Source: Paenibacillus lupini (GTDB lineage: Bacteria > Bacillota > Bacilli > Paenibacillales > Paenibacillaceae). Taken from it: 64,000 nt of DNA. Shown here piece after piece: positions 7,933-15,460 of this stretch. The notes below the pieces were generated by a model. The model saw only the letters and a program-made list of their open reading frames with translations, searched no databases and was not told where the DNA came from. The translations under genes and the position numbers were made by a program. Position 1 is the first letter of the stretch. Each line of letters opens with the position of its first letter. The stretch spans positions 100,547 to 164,546 of the forward strand of contig NZ_JAASRW010000011.1 in the NCBI RefSeq assembly GCF_011761355.1, in the 5' to 3' direction.

Positions 7933-8121
7933 ATGACTGAAGATGGTATTACAGGAGAATTCTTTGAAGGTTATAAGGTAACATTCCCTATGGGGCGATT
8001 TGATGTATCCGTCTATATGACGAAGGTCTACTATGAGGGCTGGAAATATTTCAGGGATGCCGAAATTACCGATGTCTGGGTGGAAGAGGTCAAGCTCGAT
8101 CTGGTCAAGTTTTTAAAATAA
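7933..8121 (+). CDS. Small hypothetical protein, 62 aa
   Basis: A 62-residue soluble protein starting MTEDGITGEFFEGYKVTF. ATG 7933 is preceded by GGGGAGAGG at a good distance; a TTG 27 bases earlier is less likely. It is rich in aromatic and acidic residues with probable beta strands (YKVTFPMGRFDVSVYMTKVYY). I know no family for it. A strong terminator follows at 8136, so it is a monocistronic gene. Confidence 0.6.
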   Translation: MTEDGITGEFFEGYKVTFPMGRFDVSVYMTKVYYEGWKYFRDAEITDVWVEEVKLDLVKFLK

Positions 8122-8135
8122 GTGAATGAAATGTT

Positions 8136-8173
8136 ATGGAGAATGTGCCAAGTTGGCATGTTCTCCATTTTTT
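8136..8173 (+). terminator. Terminator after the 62-aa gene
   Basis: ATGGAGAATGTGCCA pairs with TGGCATGTTCTCCAT around a 3-base loop, followed by TTTTT. Confidence 0.85.
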
Positions 8174-8277
8174 ATGCTCCTAAAGTCTAAAAATTCCAAA
8201 TTTTATACTAGATCAAGATAGGTCATATCTCCTAAAATAAGGATTGTTAATGAGGTTAAATTTGGAAGAGGTGGATA

Positions 8278-9969
8278 ATGAAGTTGACCGTAAGCAGAAA
8301 ATTATTCATGGGATTTTTAGCCATACTCGTCATTTTGACAGCAATCGTATTTATTGGTTATTCCAAAATTACATCCGTAGATGAGGCTTATGGGAAGTTA
8401 ATCGATGACAAGGCAAAGAAGCTGATATTGATTCAGGAACTAAACGTAGCGATCAAGAAGGAGCAGCTTAATGCCCGGGGGTACTTGATCGTCAAGGACG
8501 AAGCATCGGCACAAAATTTCAAAGCAGCCCATGATAACTTCCTGGAGCTTAGCAATAATCTAACAGCAATAATCGCTCTTCCAAAAGCGAAGGAGCTGAT
8601 GCATGAGCTAATCGAGCTGGAGTCTCAATTTCATGATATTGCAGCCCAGGAAATGCAATTGAAGGATCAGAACAAGACGGATGAATACTTGAAGCTGGTT
8701 ACGACACAAGGGCATGAGGTCGCCTCAGTCTTTGACAGCAAGATGGACGAACTAACGGCATATCAACAAACGATTATGGATGAAGGTCATCATGATACGG
8801 AACAACAAGTGTAGAGCACCAAAACCTCTATGTTATTACTCGGGCTTTTCGCCATAATTATCGGACTAGCGGTTGCGTTGTATATAGGTAGATTAATTAG
8901 TAAACCAGTTGTGGAGCTCTCTAAGGCTGCTGAAAAAATTGCATCAGGCGACTTAACTTCAACGGAGCTTCGTATTAAGAATAAAGATGAAATCGGCGAT
9001 TTAGCCGCTTCCTTTAAGCAGATGCGCCGTAATCTTAGAGAGTTAATTCAGAAGGTCAGCGTTAATTCAGGTCAAGTTGCAGCATCAGCCGAAGAGCTGA
9101 CTGCAAGCGCTGAGCAGACTACACTTGCGACTGAACAAATAGCTGTAACCATGCAGTCTGTTGCAACCGAAGTAGAGAATCAGTTCAATACGGTCGAAGA
9201 AGCGTCCAAGACGATTTATGAAATATCGTTAGGCGCACAGGAAATTGCCCGTAATACGCAAGTGGTATCAGAATCGACACTTGATGCCTACTCGAAAGCA
9301 TCGGAAGGGACGGATTCGATCCAAACCGTCATCGGACAAATGAATGCGATATCGCAATCGGTGAATGAACTTGCTGAAGTTATACGAGGACTCGGAGATC
9401 GTTCCCAGGAGATCGGACAAATCAGCGGTGTCATTACCGCCCTCTCCAAGCAGACCAATCTGCTTGCACTAAATGCAGCAATAGAAGCAGCTAGAGCTGG
9501 CGAGCAGGGGCGCGGCTTTGCTGTTGTAGCAGCAGAAGTCCGGAAATTAGCCGAGCAGTCGAGCTTGTCGTCCCAGCAGATTTCAGATTTGATTGCATTC
9601 ATTCAAGAAGAGACGAGCCGAGCAATCCATTCGATGGATACGGCGAAGAAGGAAGTGATCCAAGGAATCGGATTGGTACATACAGCAGGTGAGTCCTTCG
9701 GATCCATTCAGCAATCGGTTAATGTGGTGACCTCACAGATCCAAGAGGTATCTTCTTCTGTGCAGCAAATGACAGCTGGTGCTGAGCAGATGGTGCAATC
9801 GATGAAATCTATTACGGAGGTATCGGAGCATACGGCTTCCGGTGCGCAGCAAGTATCTGCTTCAGCGGAGGAACAGCTGGAATCGATGAAAGGGATTACC
9901 GGTGCTGCTCAATCGGTTTCTCAAATGGCGGAGCTGCTGCAATTGGAGATCGAGAAGTTTAAGGTGTAA
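8278..9969 (+). pseudogene. Methyl-accepting chemotaxis protein interrupted by in-frame TAG
   Basis: Codons 1-178 and 180-563 lie in one frame, separated only by TAG at 8812-8814. Restored, this is a standard MCP: TM1 at about residues 7-27, a four-helix-bundle sensor domain to about 180, TM2 (SMLLLGLFAIIIGLAVALY), HAMP, and a signalling domain with the conserved hairpin (TNLLALNAAIEAARAGEQGRGFAVVA). The stop falls at the sensor/TM2 boundary. ATG 8830 after the stop has no ribosome site, so re-initiation looks weak. ATG 8278 has GAAGAGGTGG upstream. It is either a real nonsense mutation, a read-through product or a base error. The terminator at 9976 closes the unit. Confidence 0.8.
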
Positions 9970-9975
9970 TGCTGC

Positions 9976-10017
9976 AAAAAATCCGGCTATCCCTAAAAAA
10001 GGAAGCCGGATTTTTTT
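9976..10017. terminator. Bidirectional terminator between converging genes
   Basis: AAAAAATCCGGC...GCCGGATTTTTTT, with A-run on the left and T-run on the right, serves both the chemotaxis gene and the reverse MFS gene. Confidence 0.85.
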
Positions 10018-10026
10018 ATACAAACA

Positions 10027-11307
10027 TTAAGCCTGAACAGCAGGATCCTTGAGTTCCGCAAAATGTCTTTTAACACGAATAGCCATTAAGGAAGCGAAGA
10101 AGCAGGTAAAGCCGGCGATCACAAAAGCCTGCGAATAGGTGCCAAGCCAATCTCGCATAAGCCCTGCGCCATAAGCGGCGGCTGAAGCGCCGATCTGATG
10201 GGCAACAACAATCCATCCGAAGATCATGCCTGATTTTTCTTTTCCGAAAGTCTCGCCTGCTAGCTTCGCAGTTGGTGGTACAGTTGCAATCCAATCAAGC
10301 CCGTAGAACACCGAGAAAATAACGAGCATAGCTGGAGTAGCATCAAGCGCGAATGGAAGGAACAGCAGTGACAAACCCCGTAAGCCGTAGTACCAGAACA
10401 ACAGCCAGCGGCTGTCGAAGCGGTCGGACAACCAGCCGGAGATGGTCGTTCCGAATAGGTCAAATATGCCCATCATCGCCAGCAGACCTGCAGCAGCAAC
10501 CTCAACCATTCCGTGATCACCGCAGGCGGCAATAAGATGAGTGCCTATCAAACCATTCGTTGAAAATCCGCAAAAGAAGAAGGTGCCTGCGAGCAGCCAG
10601 AACGTTTTATTTTTCATAGCAAAGACAAGATTATGAATAGGAGTAAGAAATAAATTGCCTCTGAATGGCGTTGGAGCAACCACTTCATCCGTTCCATAAG
10701 GAGCAGCTCCAACATCAGAAGGATGATTCCTCATCCATATGGCTACAACAACAAATACGACGACAATGCCGGCTACCGCTGTATACATCGCATACCGCCA
10801 GCCATAATCGGAGGTCATCCTGGCCAGAAGCGGCAGGAACAACAGCTGCCCTGCAGCAGCACTTGCCGTCAATAGTCCAACAACAAGACCTTTACGCTTG
10901 ACGAACCATAGATTGCTGACGGTAACACCAAGCACGTTGGCCATCATGCCTGTTGCAAGACCGGAGACAAGACCCCAAAGCAGATCAAACTGCCATAAAG
11001 CAGTGATGAATGGCGTAACCGCAAGGCTTGCCGCTAATATCGACAGAGACAGCAGGACAACCTTCCGAATCCCGAAGCGCAGTAAGAGGGCAGCAGAGAA
11101 GGGACCAACAAGCCCATAAAGTAAGATCCCAATTGAAGCGACACTGGAGATTTCGCCTCTGCTCCAGCCAAATTCCTCTTGGAAGGGAATCATCAATACA
11201 CTTGGCATGGAGCGAATACCTGCGGATACTAACAGGGTAACGAAAGTAAGCAGAACGACAATCCAGCCGTAATAAAACTTGCTTTTTACTTGTACTTGAT
11301 TCGTCAT
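10027..11307 (-). CDS. MFS transporter (monocarboxylate/OFA-like)
   Basis: A 426-residue membrane protein with about 12 predicted helices. YYGWIVVLLTFVT at the N-terminus, EEFGWSRGEISSVASIGILLYGLVGPF and GLVSGLATGMM fit the monocarboxylate-porter/oxalate-formate-antiporter branch of the major facilitator superfamily. GWLSDRFDSRWLLF is the loop motif of the second half. The substrate is not readable. ATG 11307 has AGAGGTG 4-5 bases upstream. A palindrome at 11321-11338 sits just before the ribosome site and matches one in front of the upstream MarR gene, so MarR control is likely. Confidence 0.85.
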   Translation of the reverse strand: MTNQVQVKSKFYYGWIVVLLTFVTLLVSAGIRSMPSVLMIPFQEEFGWSRGEISSVASIGILLYGLVGPFSAALLLRFGIRKVVLLSLSILAASLAVTPFITALWQFDLLWGLVSGLATGMMANVLGVTVSNLWFVKRKGLVVGLLTASAAAGQLLFLPLLARMTSDYGWRYAMYTAVAGIVVVFVVVAIWMRNHPSDVGAAPYGTDEVVAPTPFRGNLFLTPIHNLVFAMKNKTFWLLAGTFFFCGFSTNGLIGTHLIAACGDHGMVEVAAAGLLAMMGIFDLFGTTISGWLSDRFDSRWLLFWYYGLRGLSLLFLPFALDATPAMLVIFSVFYGLDWIATVPPTAKLAGETFGKEKSGMIFGWIVVAHQIGASAAAYGAGLMRDWLGTYSQAFVIAGFTCFFASLMAIRVKRHFAELKDPAVQA

Positions 11308-11320
11308 TTTACACCTCTAT

Positions 11321-11338
11321 TTTGTTTGTACATACAAA
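11321..11338. promoter_or_regulatory. Putative MarR operator before the MFS gene
   Basis: TTTGTTTGTACATACAAA is a near-perfect 18-bp palindrome just upstream of the MFS ribosome site. ATTTTGT(T/A)TGTACA is shared with 11868-11881 before the MarR gene. Confidence 0.6.
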
Positions 11339-11377
11339 CGTATGAATAAAAAAAATTTGATAAAACAAGAAATTAAC

Positions 11378-11833
11378 TTATCTCTCTAATTGATCACTCG
11401 TCGACTCTTGCGTTTGGGTCAATAGTACAGCAGCTTCGACACCAAGAATGTCTTGATACGTTTGAAGAAGCTTCTTGGAAGCGGCTCGAATAGTTGGTTC
11501 CAGCTCCCGGCCTTTCTCTGTTGGGTAGACAAGGACCGTCTTGCCCTGTACCTTGCGCTCCACGAGACGTTTGCCTTCCAGCTTATCGATGAATCGAGTA
11601 AGGGTGGAGGGAGTAATATACAGCTTCTCGGACAATTCCTTCTGCGTAATGCCAGGCTTTGCTACAACCAACCGGATTACATAGCCGTATGCAGGAGCAA
11701 GCCCCGTTGTTGCGAAGGCTTCGTCAGCCATGCGGGTAATGGCTCTGCTCAAGCGATTCGTCGTGAAATAGAGACAATTATGCAAAAAAGACTCGTTATC
11801 GTCGGCTTCGTTCGTGAGGTTCTCGTTTGTCAT
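11378..11833 (-). CDS. MarR family transcriptional regulator
   Basis: A 151-residue winged-helix regulator. The DNA-binding region reads KPGITQKELSEKLYITPSTLTRFIDKLEGKRLVERKV, with the wing KTVLVYPTEKGREL, as in the MarR family. ATG 11833 has GAGGAGGG upstream on the minus strand. It lies upstream of, and in the same direction as, the MFS gene 70 bases on, and both are preceded by matching TTTGTxTGTACA palindromes. Autoregulation and control of the transporter by ligand release are the expected scheme. The ligand is not known. Confidence 0.9.
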   Translation of the reverse strand: MTNENLTNEADDNESFLHNCLYFTTNRLSRAITRMADEAFATTGLAPAYGYVIRLVVAKPGITQKELSEKLYITPSTLTRFIDKLEGKRLVERKVQGKTVLVYPTEKGRELEPTIRAASKKLLQTYQDILGVEAAVLLTQTQESTSDQLER

Positions 11834-11867
11834 ACGATATGCCCTCCTCGTATATGTGATGACTTCT

Positions 11868-11888
11868 ATTTTGTATGTACAACTAAAA
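11868..11888. promoter_or_regulatory. Putative MarR operator before the marR-type gene
   Basis: ATTTTGTATGTACAACTAAA shares its first 14 bases, bar one, with the box in front of the MFS gene. Position and repetition support an operator. Confidence 0.5.
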
Positions 11889-11937
11889 TAATAAAAAAAG
11901 GGGACTCTGTCAATAGAATTTTGGAGGAGGATGGAAA

Positions 11938-12084
11938 ATGCCTATAAGCACATTAGTGATGGAACTTCACTATTTAATGAGTCATATTGCTTTAAGGGCT
12001 TTCTCAACTATGCTGAACAATCAAAATATGAGGCAGGCCTCACTAAAGAGTGAGGCAACCTCACTCCAGCCAATGGATGCGTAA
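11938..12084 (+). CDS. Possible small protein, 48 aa
   Basis: An ATG at 11938 follows TTGGAGGAGGATGG, a very strong ribosome site, and opens a 48-codon frame (MPISTLVMELHYLMSHIALR...) ending in TAA at 12082. It is divergent from the marR-type gene. There is no membrane segment and no known motif. It could be a genuine peptide, a leader, or the remnant of a longer gene. The strength of the ribosome site is the only support. Confidence 0.35.
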   Translation: MPISTLVMELHYLMSHIALRAFSTMLNNQNMRQASLKSEATSLQPMDA

Positions 12085-12110
12085 TTTATGCCGGTGTCAT
12101 ATCCGTTAAA

Positions 12111-12254
12111 TTAGTTGTCTTCCTCTGCCTCATAAGCAATTAAGCTGATTGTGGAGCCAAATTGATCCGTCAGCTTCTGCTCTAGATTCCGAATCTCCTC
12201 AAGAGCATCTACGTGACTCCCAAGCTCTGCAAGTTTAAAATAAGTTTCTGTCAT
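12111..12254 (-). CDS. Small hypothetical protein, 47 aa
   Basis: Minus-strand ATG at 12252-12254 with TTGGAGGAA about 9 bases upstream opens a 47-residue acidic protein: MTETYFKLAELGSHVDALEE, then IRNLEQKLTDQFGSTISLIA, ending YEAEEDN. It looks like one amphipathic helix plus a short tail, with no signal peptide. Sensible residue composition and a clean ribosome site argue that it is real. I recognise no family; similar unannotated small genes are common in spore-formers. Confidence 0.6.
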   Translation of the reverse strand: MTETYFKLAELGSHVDALEEIRNLEQKLTDQFGSTISLIAYEAEEDN

Positions 12255-12453
12255 CACCGTTATTCCTCCAATCTTCACATATATTCCTCATTCTGCTCGC
12301 AGGCGAAGCTTCTTATACGAATCGCTCGTTGTTCTTTACGAAAGCCTTTAGTACACTTGAGGAGATTATCTTAGGTTTATCCTTTTAATTTACATTACCC
12401 GGGAAATTGTTGTTTGCATTAATGATTCATGATGTTAACGGAGGGTTCACCCG

Positions 12454-13302
12454 ATGTCTTATAAATGGCTGAAGTTTTTTATCATGTGGCTGCCTGTGAT
12501 TGTGGTTGGATTATGGGAGTACGTGCGGCATGTCTTTTTGCTGCCTTTTATCTCGATGGAGCTTGGCAACTTTCTTGCTCCTGCACTTGTATTTCTTATT
12601 ACCTTAACTTTAACAAGAGGGCTGTTTGCCAAGCTCGAGCAGATGCAGGAGGCACTGCAAAGGGAGCGGTTATCAAAAGCGTCTTTCCAGCAGCGTGAGC
12701 AGCTGGCGCGCGAACTGCATGACGGCATTTCGCAATCCTTATTTTTACTTTCGGTGAAGCTTGATCGGCTTGAGCATACAGAGCTAAATGATGAGGCAAG
12801 AGAAACGACAGAACAGATCCGTAAGACGGTTAAGCATGTGTATGAGGATGTCCGTCAATCGATTGCAAATTTGCAGTCTCCGGCTGTTGTTGTAGATGAT
12901 TCCTGGCTGAATGCAATCCATAGTGCTGCCTCTGATTTGCTGCAAAACAGCGGCGTCCACGTTCAGCTTGACTGGCAGCTTCCGGAAGGAGTCTTGACGA
13001 ATAAACAGATGGTAGAGCTTCAAGCTATTATTCGGGAAGCACTGATGAATGTCAGGAAGTATGCGCAGGCGACAGAAGTACAGGTCATTTGCCATCAGCT
13101 CGATGATGACGGGAATTTTGACTGTGAAATAAGAGATAACGGAGTAGGGGCAGAGTCAAGCGAAATCGAAGCGAAGGATCGCTATGGCATCCGAATGATG
13201 AAGGACCGGGCGGAGCAGATGGACTGGTCGTTCTACATTACAAGTGCCAAGGGAGAAGGGACACGGATTCGTATTATGTCAGGAGGGGATAAGAATGAAT
13301 AA
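12454..13302 (+). CDS. Sensor histidine kinase (NarL-partner type)
   Basis: A 282-residue membrane kinase with two N-terminal hydrophobic segments, a short coiled coil and a HisKA_3 dimerisation domain with phospho-His motif ARELHDGISQSLFLL. The HATPase domain has an N-box (IIREALMNVRKYAQA), G1 (DNGVG) and a late glycine motif (GEGTRI). ATG 12454 follows GGAGGG. There is no large extracellular sensor domain, like LiaS- or DesK-type intramembrane sensors. Its last 8 bases overlap the response-regulator gene (ATGAATAA), indicating one transcript and a cognate pair. The stimulus is unknown. Confidence 0.9.
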   Translation: MSYKWLKFFIMWLPVIVVGLWEYVRHVFLLPFISMELGNFLAPALVFLITLTLTRGLFAKLEQMQEALQRERLSKASFQQREQLARELHDGISQSLFLLSVKLDRLEHTELNDEARETTEQIRKTVKHVYEDVRQSIANLQSPAVVVDDSWLNAIHSAASDLLQNSGVHVQLDWQLPEGVLTNKQMVELQAIIREALMNVRKYAQATEVQVICHQLDDDGNFDCEIRDNGVGAESSEIEAKDRYGIRMMKDRAEQMDWSFYITSAKGEGTRIRIMSGGDKNE

Positions 13303-14002
13303 GGAGCAGGAAGCATTAATCCGGGTATTTCTGGTGGATGATCATCCTCATGGAAGAGAGGGTATGCGGGAGATTATTGGTTCTGATCCAGACTTCATCG
13401 TTGTTGGCGAAGCCGCGAGTGGTGAGGAAGCGATTGCCCGCATCGATGATGTTTTACCTGATCTCGTGCTGATGGATATCAATATGCCGGGGATGGGAGG
13501 ACTTGAAGCGACGCAGCAGTTAAAGTTTCTATACCCTTCCTTAAAGATTGTCATGGTCACGGTATCCGATGATATAACCCATCTGTTCGAAGCGATAAAG
13601 CGGGGGGCACAGGGCTATCTGTTTAAAAACTTAGCCCCTTCGGCTTGGAAGGAATACCTGCGGGCTGTTGTGGTTGATGAAGCGCCTATGTCGAAGGAGA
13701 TTGCCTTTAAGCTGCTGCAGGAGTTTTCATCTGCTGTAACGGGCAGCACGGCGAACGGAAGCAGCAGGGCTAAGCCGGGAATAAGTGATTCTTCTGTGCT
13801 GACCACACCTCTTACCTCGAGGGAGAAGGATATTCTTGAGCGTGTAGTGACGGGGGAGTCGAATAAGGAAATTGCAACGGCTTTTGGATTATCCGAGCAT
13901 ACGGTCAAGAATCATCTGAAGAACATTTTGCAGAAGCTTCATCTCGATAACCGAGTTCAGCTTACCCGTTATGCTTACGAGCAAGGGCTGCTGAAAAAGT
14001 AA
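13295..14002 (+). CDS. Response regulator, NarL/FixJ family
   Basis: A 235-residue protein: receiver domain with acidic pair DD15-16, phospho-acceptor Asp61 (VLMDINMPGMGG) and Lys in FLFKNL, then a linker and a C-terminal LuxR-type HTH (LTSREKDILERVVTGESNKEIATAFGLSEHTVKNHLKNI). ATG 13295 is preferred over upstream starts because AGGAGGGG sits 6 bases before it. It pairs with the overlapping kinase gene. Regulated targets are not evident from the sequence; no terminator is seen before the pheS promoter 28 bases on. Confidence 0.92.
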   Translation: MNKEQEALIRVFLVDDHPHGREGMREIIGSDPDFIVVGEAASGEEAIARIDDVLPDLVLMDINMPGMGGLEATQQLKFLYPSLKIVMVTVSDDITHLFEAIKRGAQGYLFKNLAPSAWKEYLRAVVVDEAPMSKEIAFKLLQEFSSAVTGSTANGSSRAKPGISDSSVLTTPLTSREKDILERVVTGESNKEIATAFGLSEHTVKNHLKNILQKLHLDNRVQLTRYAYEQGLLKK

Positions 14003-14030
14003 GGCAGTTCATGTTTGTTTAACTCATGAG

Positions 14031-14059
14031 TTGCAAGGAAATAAGGAAAAGCATATAAT
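14031..14059 (+). promoter_or_regulatory. Sigma-A promoter of the pheST operon
   Basis: TTGCAA (14031-14036), a 17-base spacer and a consensus TATAAT (14054-14059) lie directly upstream of the T-box leader. Confidence 0.8.
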
Positions 14060-14102
14060 ATGCATTATTGTGTCTATAATATTTTAAAATGAGTAAAGCT
14101 TT

Positions 14103-14380
14103 GATGGAGATAAGTAAGCAGAACTGCCGGACAGGGAGAAGACGCCATGGATTGCGAGCGTCTTTACGATAGCCAGGCTGCTGAAGTTCACTCCGGAGCA
14201 GACACCTGAACCGCCGCGGCATGTTGCCAAAGCGTGAGTAGGGGAGGTCCGGTTCCCGCCGTTAACGGGGCTTAAGGGATTGTGTTGTTTGCTTATAGTT
14301 AAGCGAGGAACAGCAATCCAAATTAGGGTGGTACCACGGTCTTTCGTCCCTTACGGGGAGGAAGGCCTTTTTTTGTTTTT
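14103..14380 (+). ncRNA. T-box leader RNA of pheST (tRNA-Phe responsive)
   Basis: The conserved T-box AGGGTGGTACCACGG is at 14325-14339, followed by a terminator hairpin and T-run. Upstream, CTGCCGGA and TCCGGAGCAG can form the lower part of stem I. GAAGTTCAC on its 3' side carries TTC (14187-14189) in specifier position, matching phenylalanine. Uncharged tRNA-Phe should stabilise the antiterminator and allow pheST transcription. The T-box and gene context are certain; the exact specifier is inferred from the fold. Confidence 0.9.
14338..14375 (+). terminator. T-box-controlled terminator
   Basis: GGTCTTTCGTCCCT pairs with GGGGAGGAAGGCC and is followed by seven or more T. Its 5' arm overlaps the T-box sequence, as needed for exclusive folding. 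Confidence 0.85.
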
Positions 14381-14410
14381 TATAATCCAAGATGGAGGCG
14401 AGATTTTACG

Positions 14411-15442
14411 ATGAAAGAACGTTTGGAAGCCCTACGCGGCGAAGCGCTGCAAGAGCTGCAGCAGGTCGATAATCCGCAGCAGTTGAATGATTTGCGTGTC
14501 AAATACTTAGGGAAAAAAGGTGCACTTACTGAGATTTTGCGCGGTATGGGCGGCCTTAGTGCTGAAGAGCGTCCAGTGATTGGTCAAGTGGGGAATGAGG
14601 TTCGCGCAGCGATTGAGTCCGTTATTGATGAGAAGCAAAATGCTTTCCTTGCGGCTGAGACAGAAAACCGTCTTCGCGCAGAAACGATCGACGTGACACT
14701 GCCAGGTAAAGCTTTGCCTACTGGCGCTGTACATCCACTGAACAAAGTGGCGCAAGAAATCGAAGATGTATTCGTAGGCCTTGGTTACTCTATTGCAGAA
14801 GGTCCGGAAGTAGAAACCGATTATTTCAACTTCGAAGCGCTTAATCTGCCAAAAAACCACCCGGCCCGCGATATGCAGGATTCGTTTTATATTACGGAAG
14901 ATATCCTGATGCGTACACATACATCCCCGGTACAAGTGCGGACGATGCAGCAAATGAACGGCAAGCCTATTAAAGTCATTTGCCCAGGTAAAGTATACCG
15001 ACGCGATGATGACGATGCGACTCACTCGTTCCAATTCAATCAAATTGAAGGACTTGTGGTTGGTCCTAACATCCGTATGAGCGATCTGAAAGGCACGCTG
15101 CTTCAATTTGTACAACAAATGTATGGTGAGCAGGCACAAATTCGTCTTCGTCCAAGCTTCTTCCCGTTCACGGAGCCAAGTGCGGAAGTAGACGTAACCT
15201 GCGTACAATGCGGCGGTCATGGCTGCCGGATGTGTAAGCAAACAGGCTGGCTTGAAATTCTTGGCTGCGGCATGGTTCATCCGCGTGTTCTCGAGATGGG
15301 CGGCTACGATCCAGCGGAAGTGAGCGGTTTTGCATTTGGTATGGGTGTAGAGCGTATTGCTCTTTTGAAATACGGCATCGACGACATCCGTCATTTCTAT
15401 ACCAATGATCAACGGTTCTTAAGCCAATTCGCGAGAATGTAA
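14411..15442 (+). CDS. pheS: Phenylalanine--tRNA ligase alpha subunit
   Basis: A 343-residue catalytic subunit of the alpha2-beta2 phenylalanyl-tRNA synthetase, which charges tRNA-Phe in the cytosol. An N-terminal coiled-coil arm is followed by the class II core: motif 1 around HPLNKVAQEIEDVFVGLGY, motif 2 around YRRDDDDATHSFQFNQIEG and motif 3 GFAFGMGVERIALLKYG. A Cys-rich loop (CVQCGGHGCRMCKQTGWLE) is normal for the Bacillus type. ATG 14411 has GGAGG 10 bases upstream. Length is usual. It is transcribed with pheT (18-base gap) under T-box control. Confidence 0.98.
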   Translation: MKERLEALRGEALQELQQVDNPQQLNDLRVKYLGKKGALTEILRGMGGLSAEERPVIGQVGNEVRAAIESVIDEKQNAFLAAETENRLRAETIDVTLPGKALPTGAVHPLNKVAQEIEDVFVGLGYSIAEGPEVETDYFNFEALNLPKNHPARDMQDSFYITEDILMRTHTSPVQVRTMQQMNGKPIKVICPGKVYRRDDDDATHSFQFNQIEGLVVGPNIRMSDLKGTLLQFVQQMYGEQAQIRLRPSFFPFTEPSAEVDVTCVQCGGHGCRMCKQTGWLEILGCGMVHPRVLEMGGYDPAEVSGFAFGMGVERIALLKYGIDDIRHFYTNDQRFLSQFARM

Positions 15443-15460
15443 GGGGAGGGGAAATAAGCG

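Noticed and set aside
7871..8240. Repeated ATCTCCTAAAAT before two genes
   Set aside because: Only two copies of a short AT-rich string, at about 7875 and 8227; not enough to claim a regulatory site.
14019..14222. 67-codon minus-strand frame
   Set aside because: Antisense to the T-box leader and promoter.
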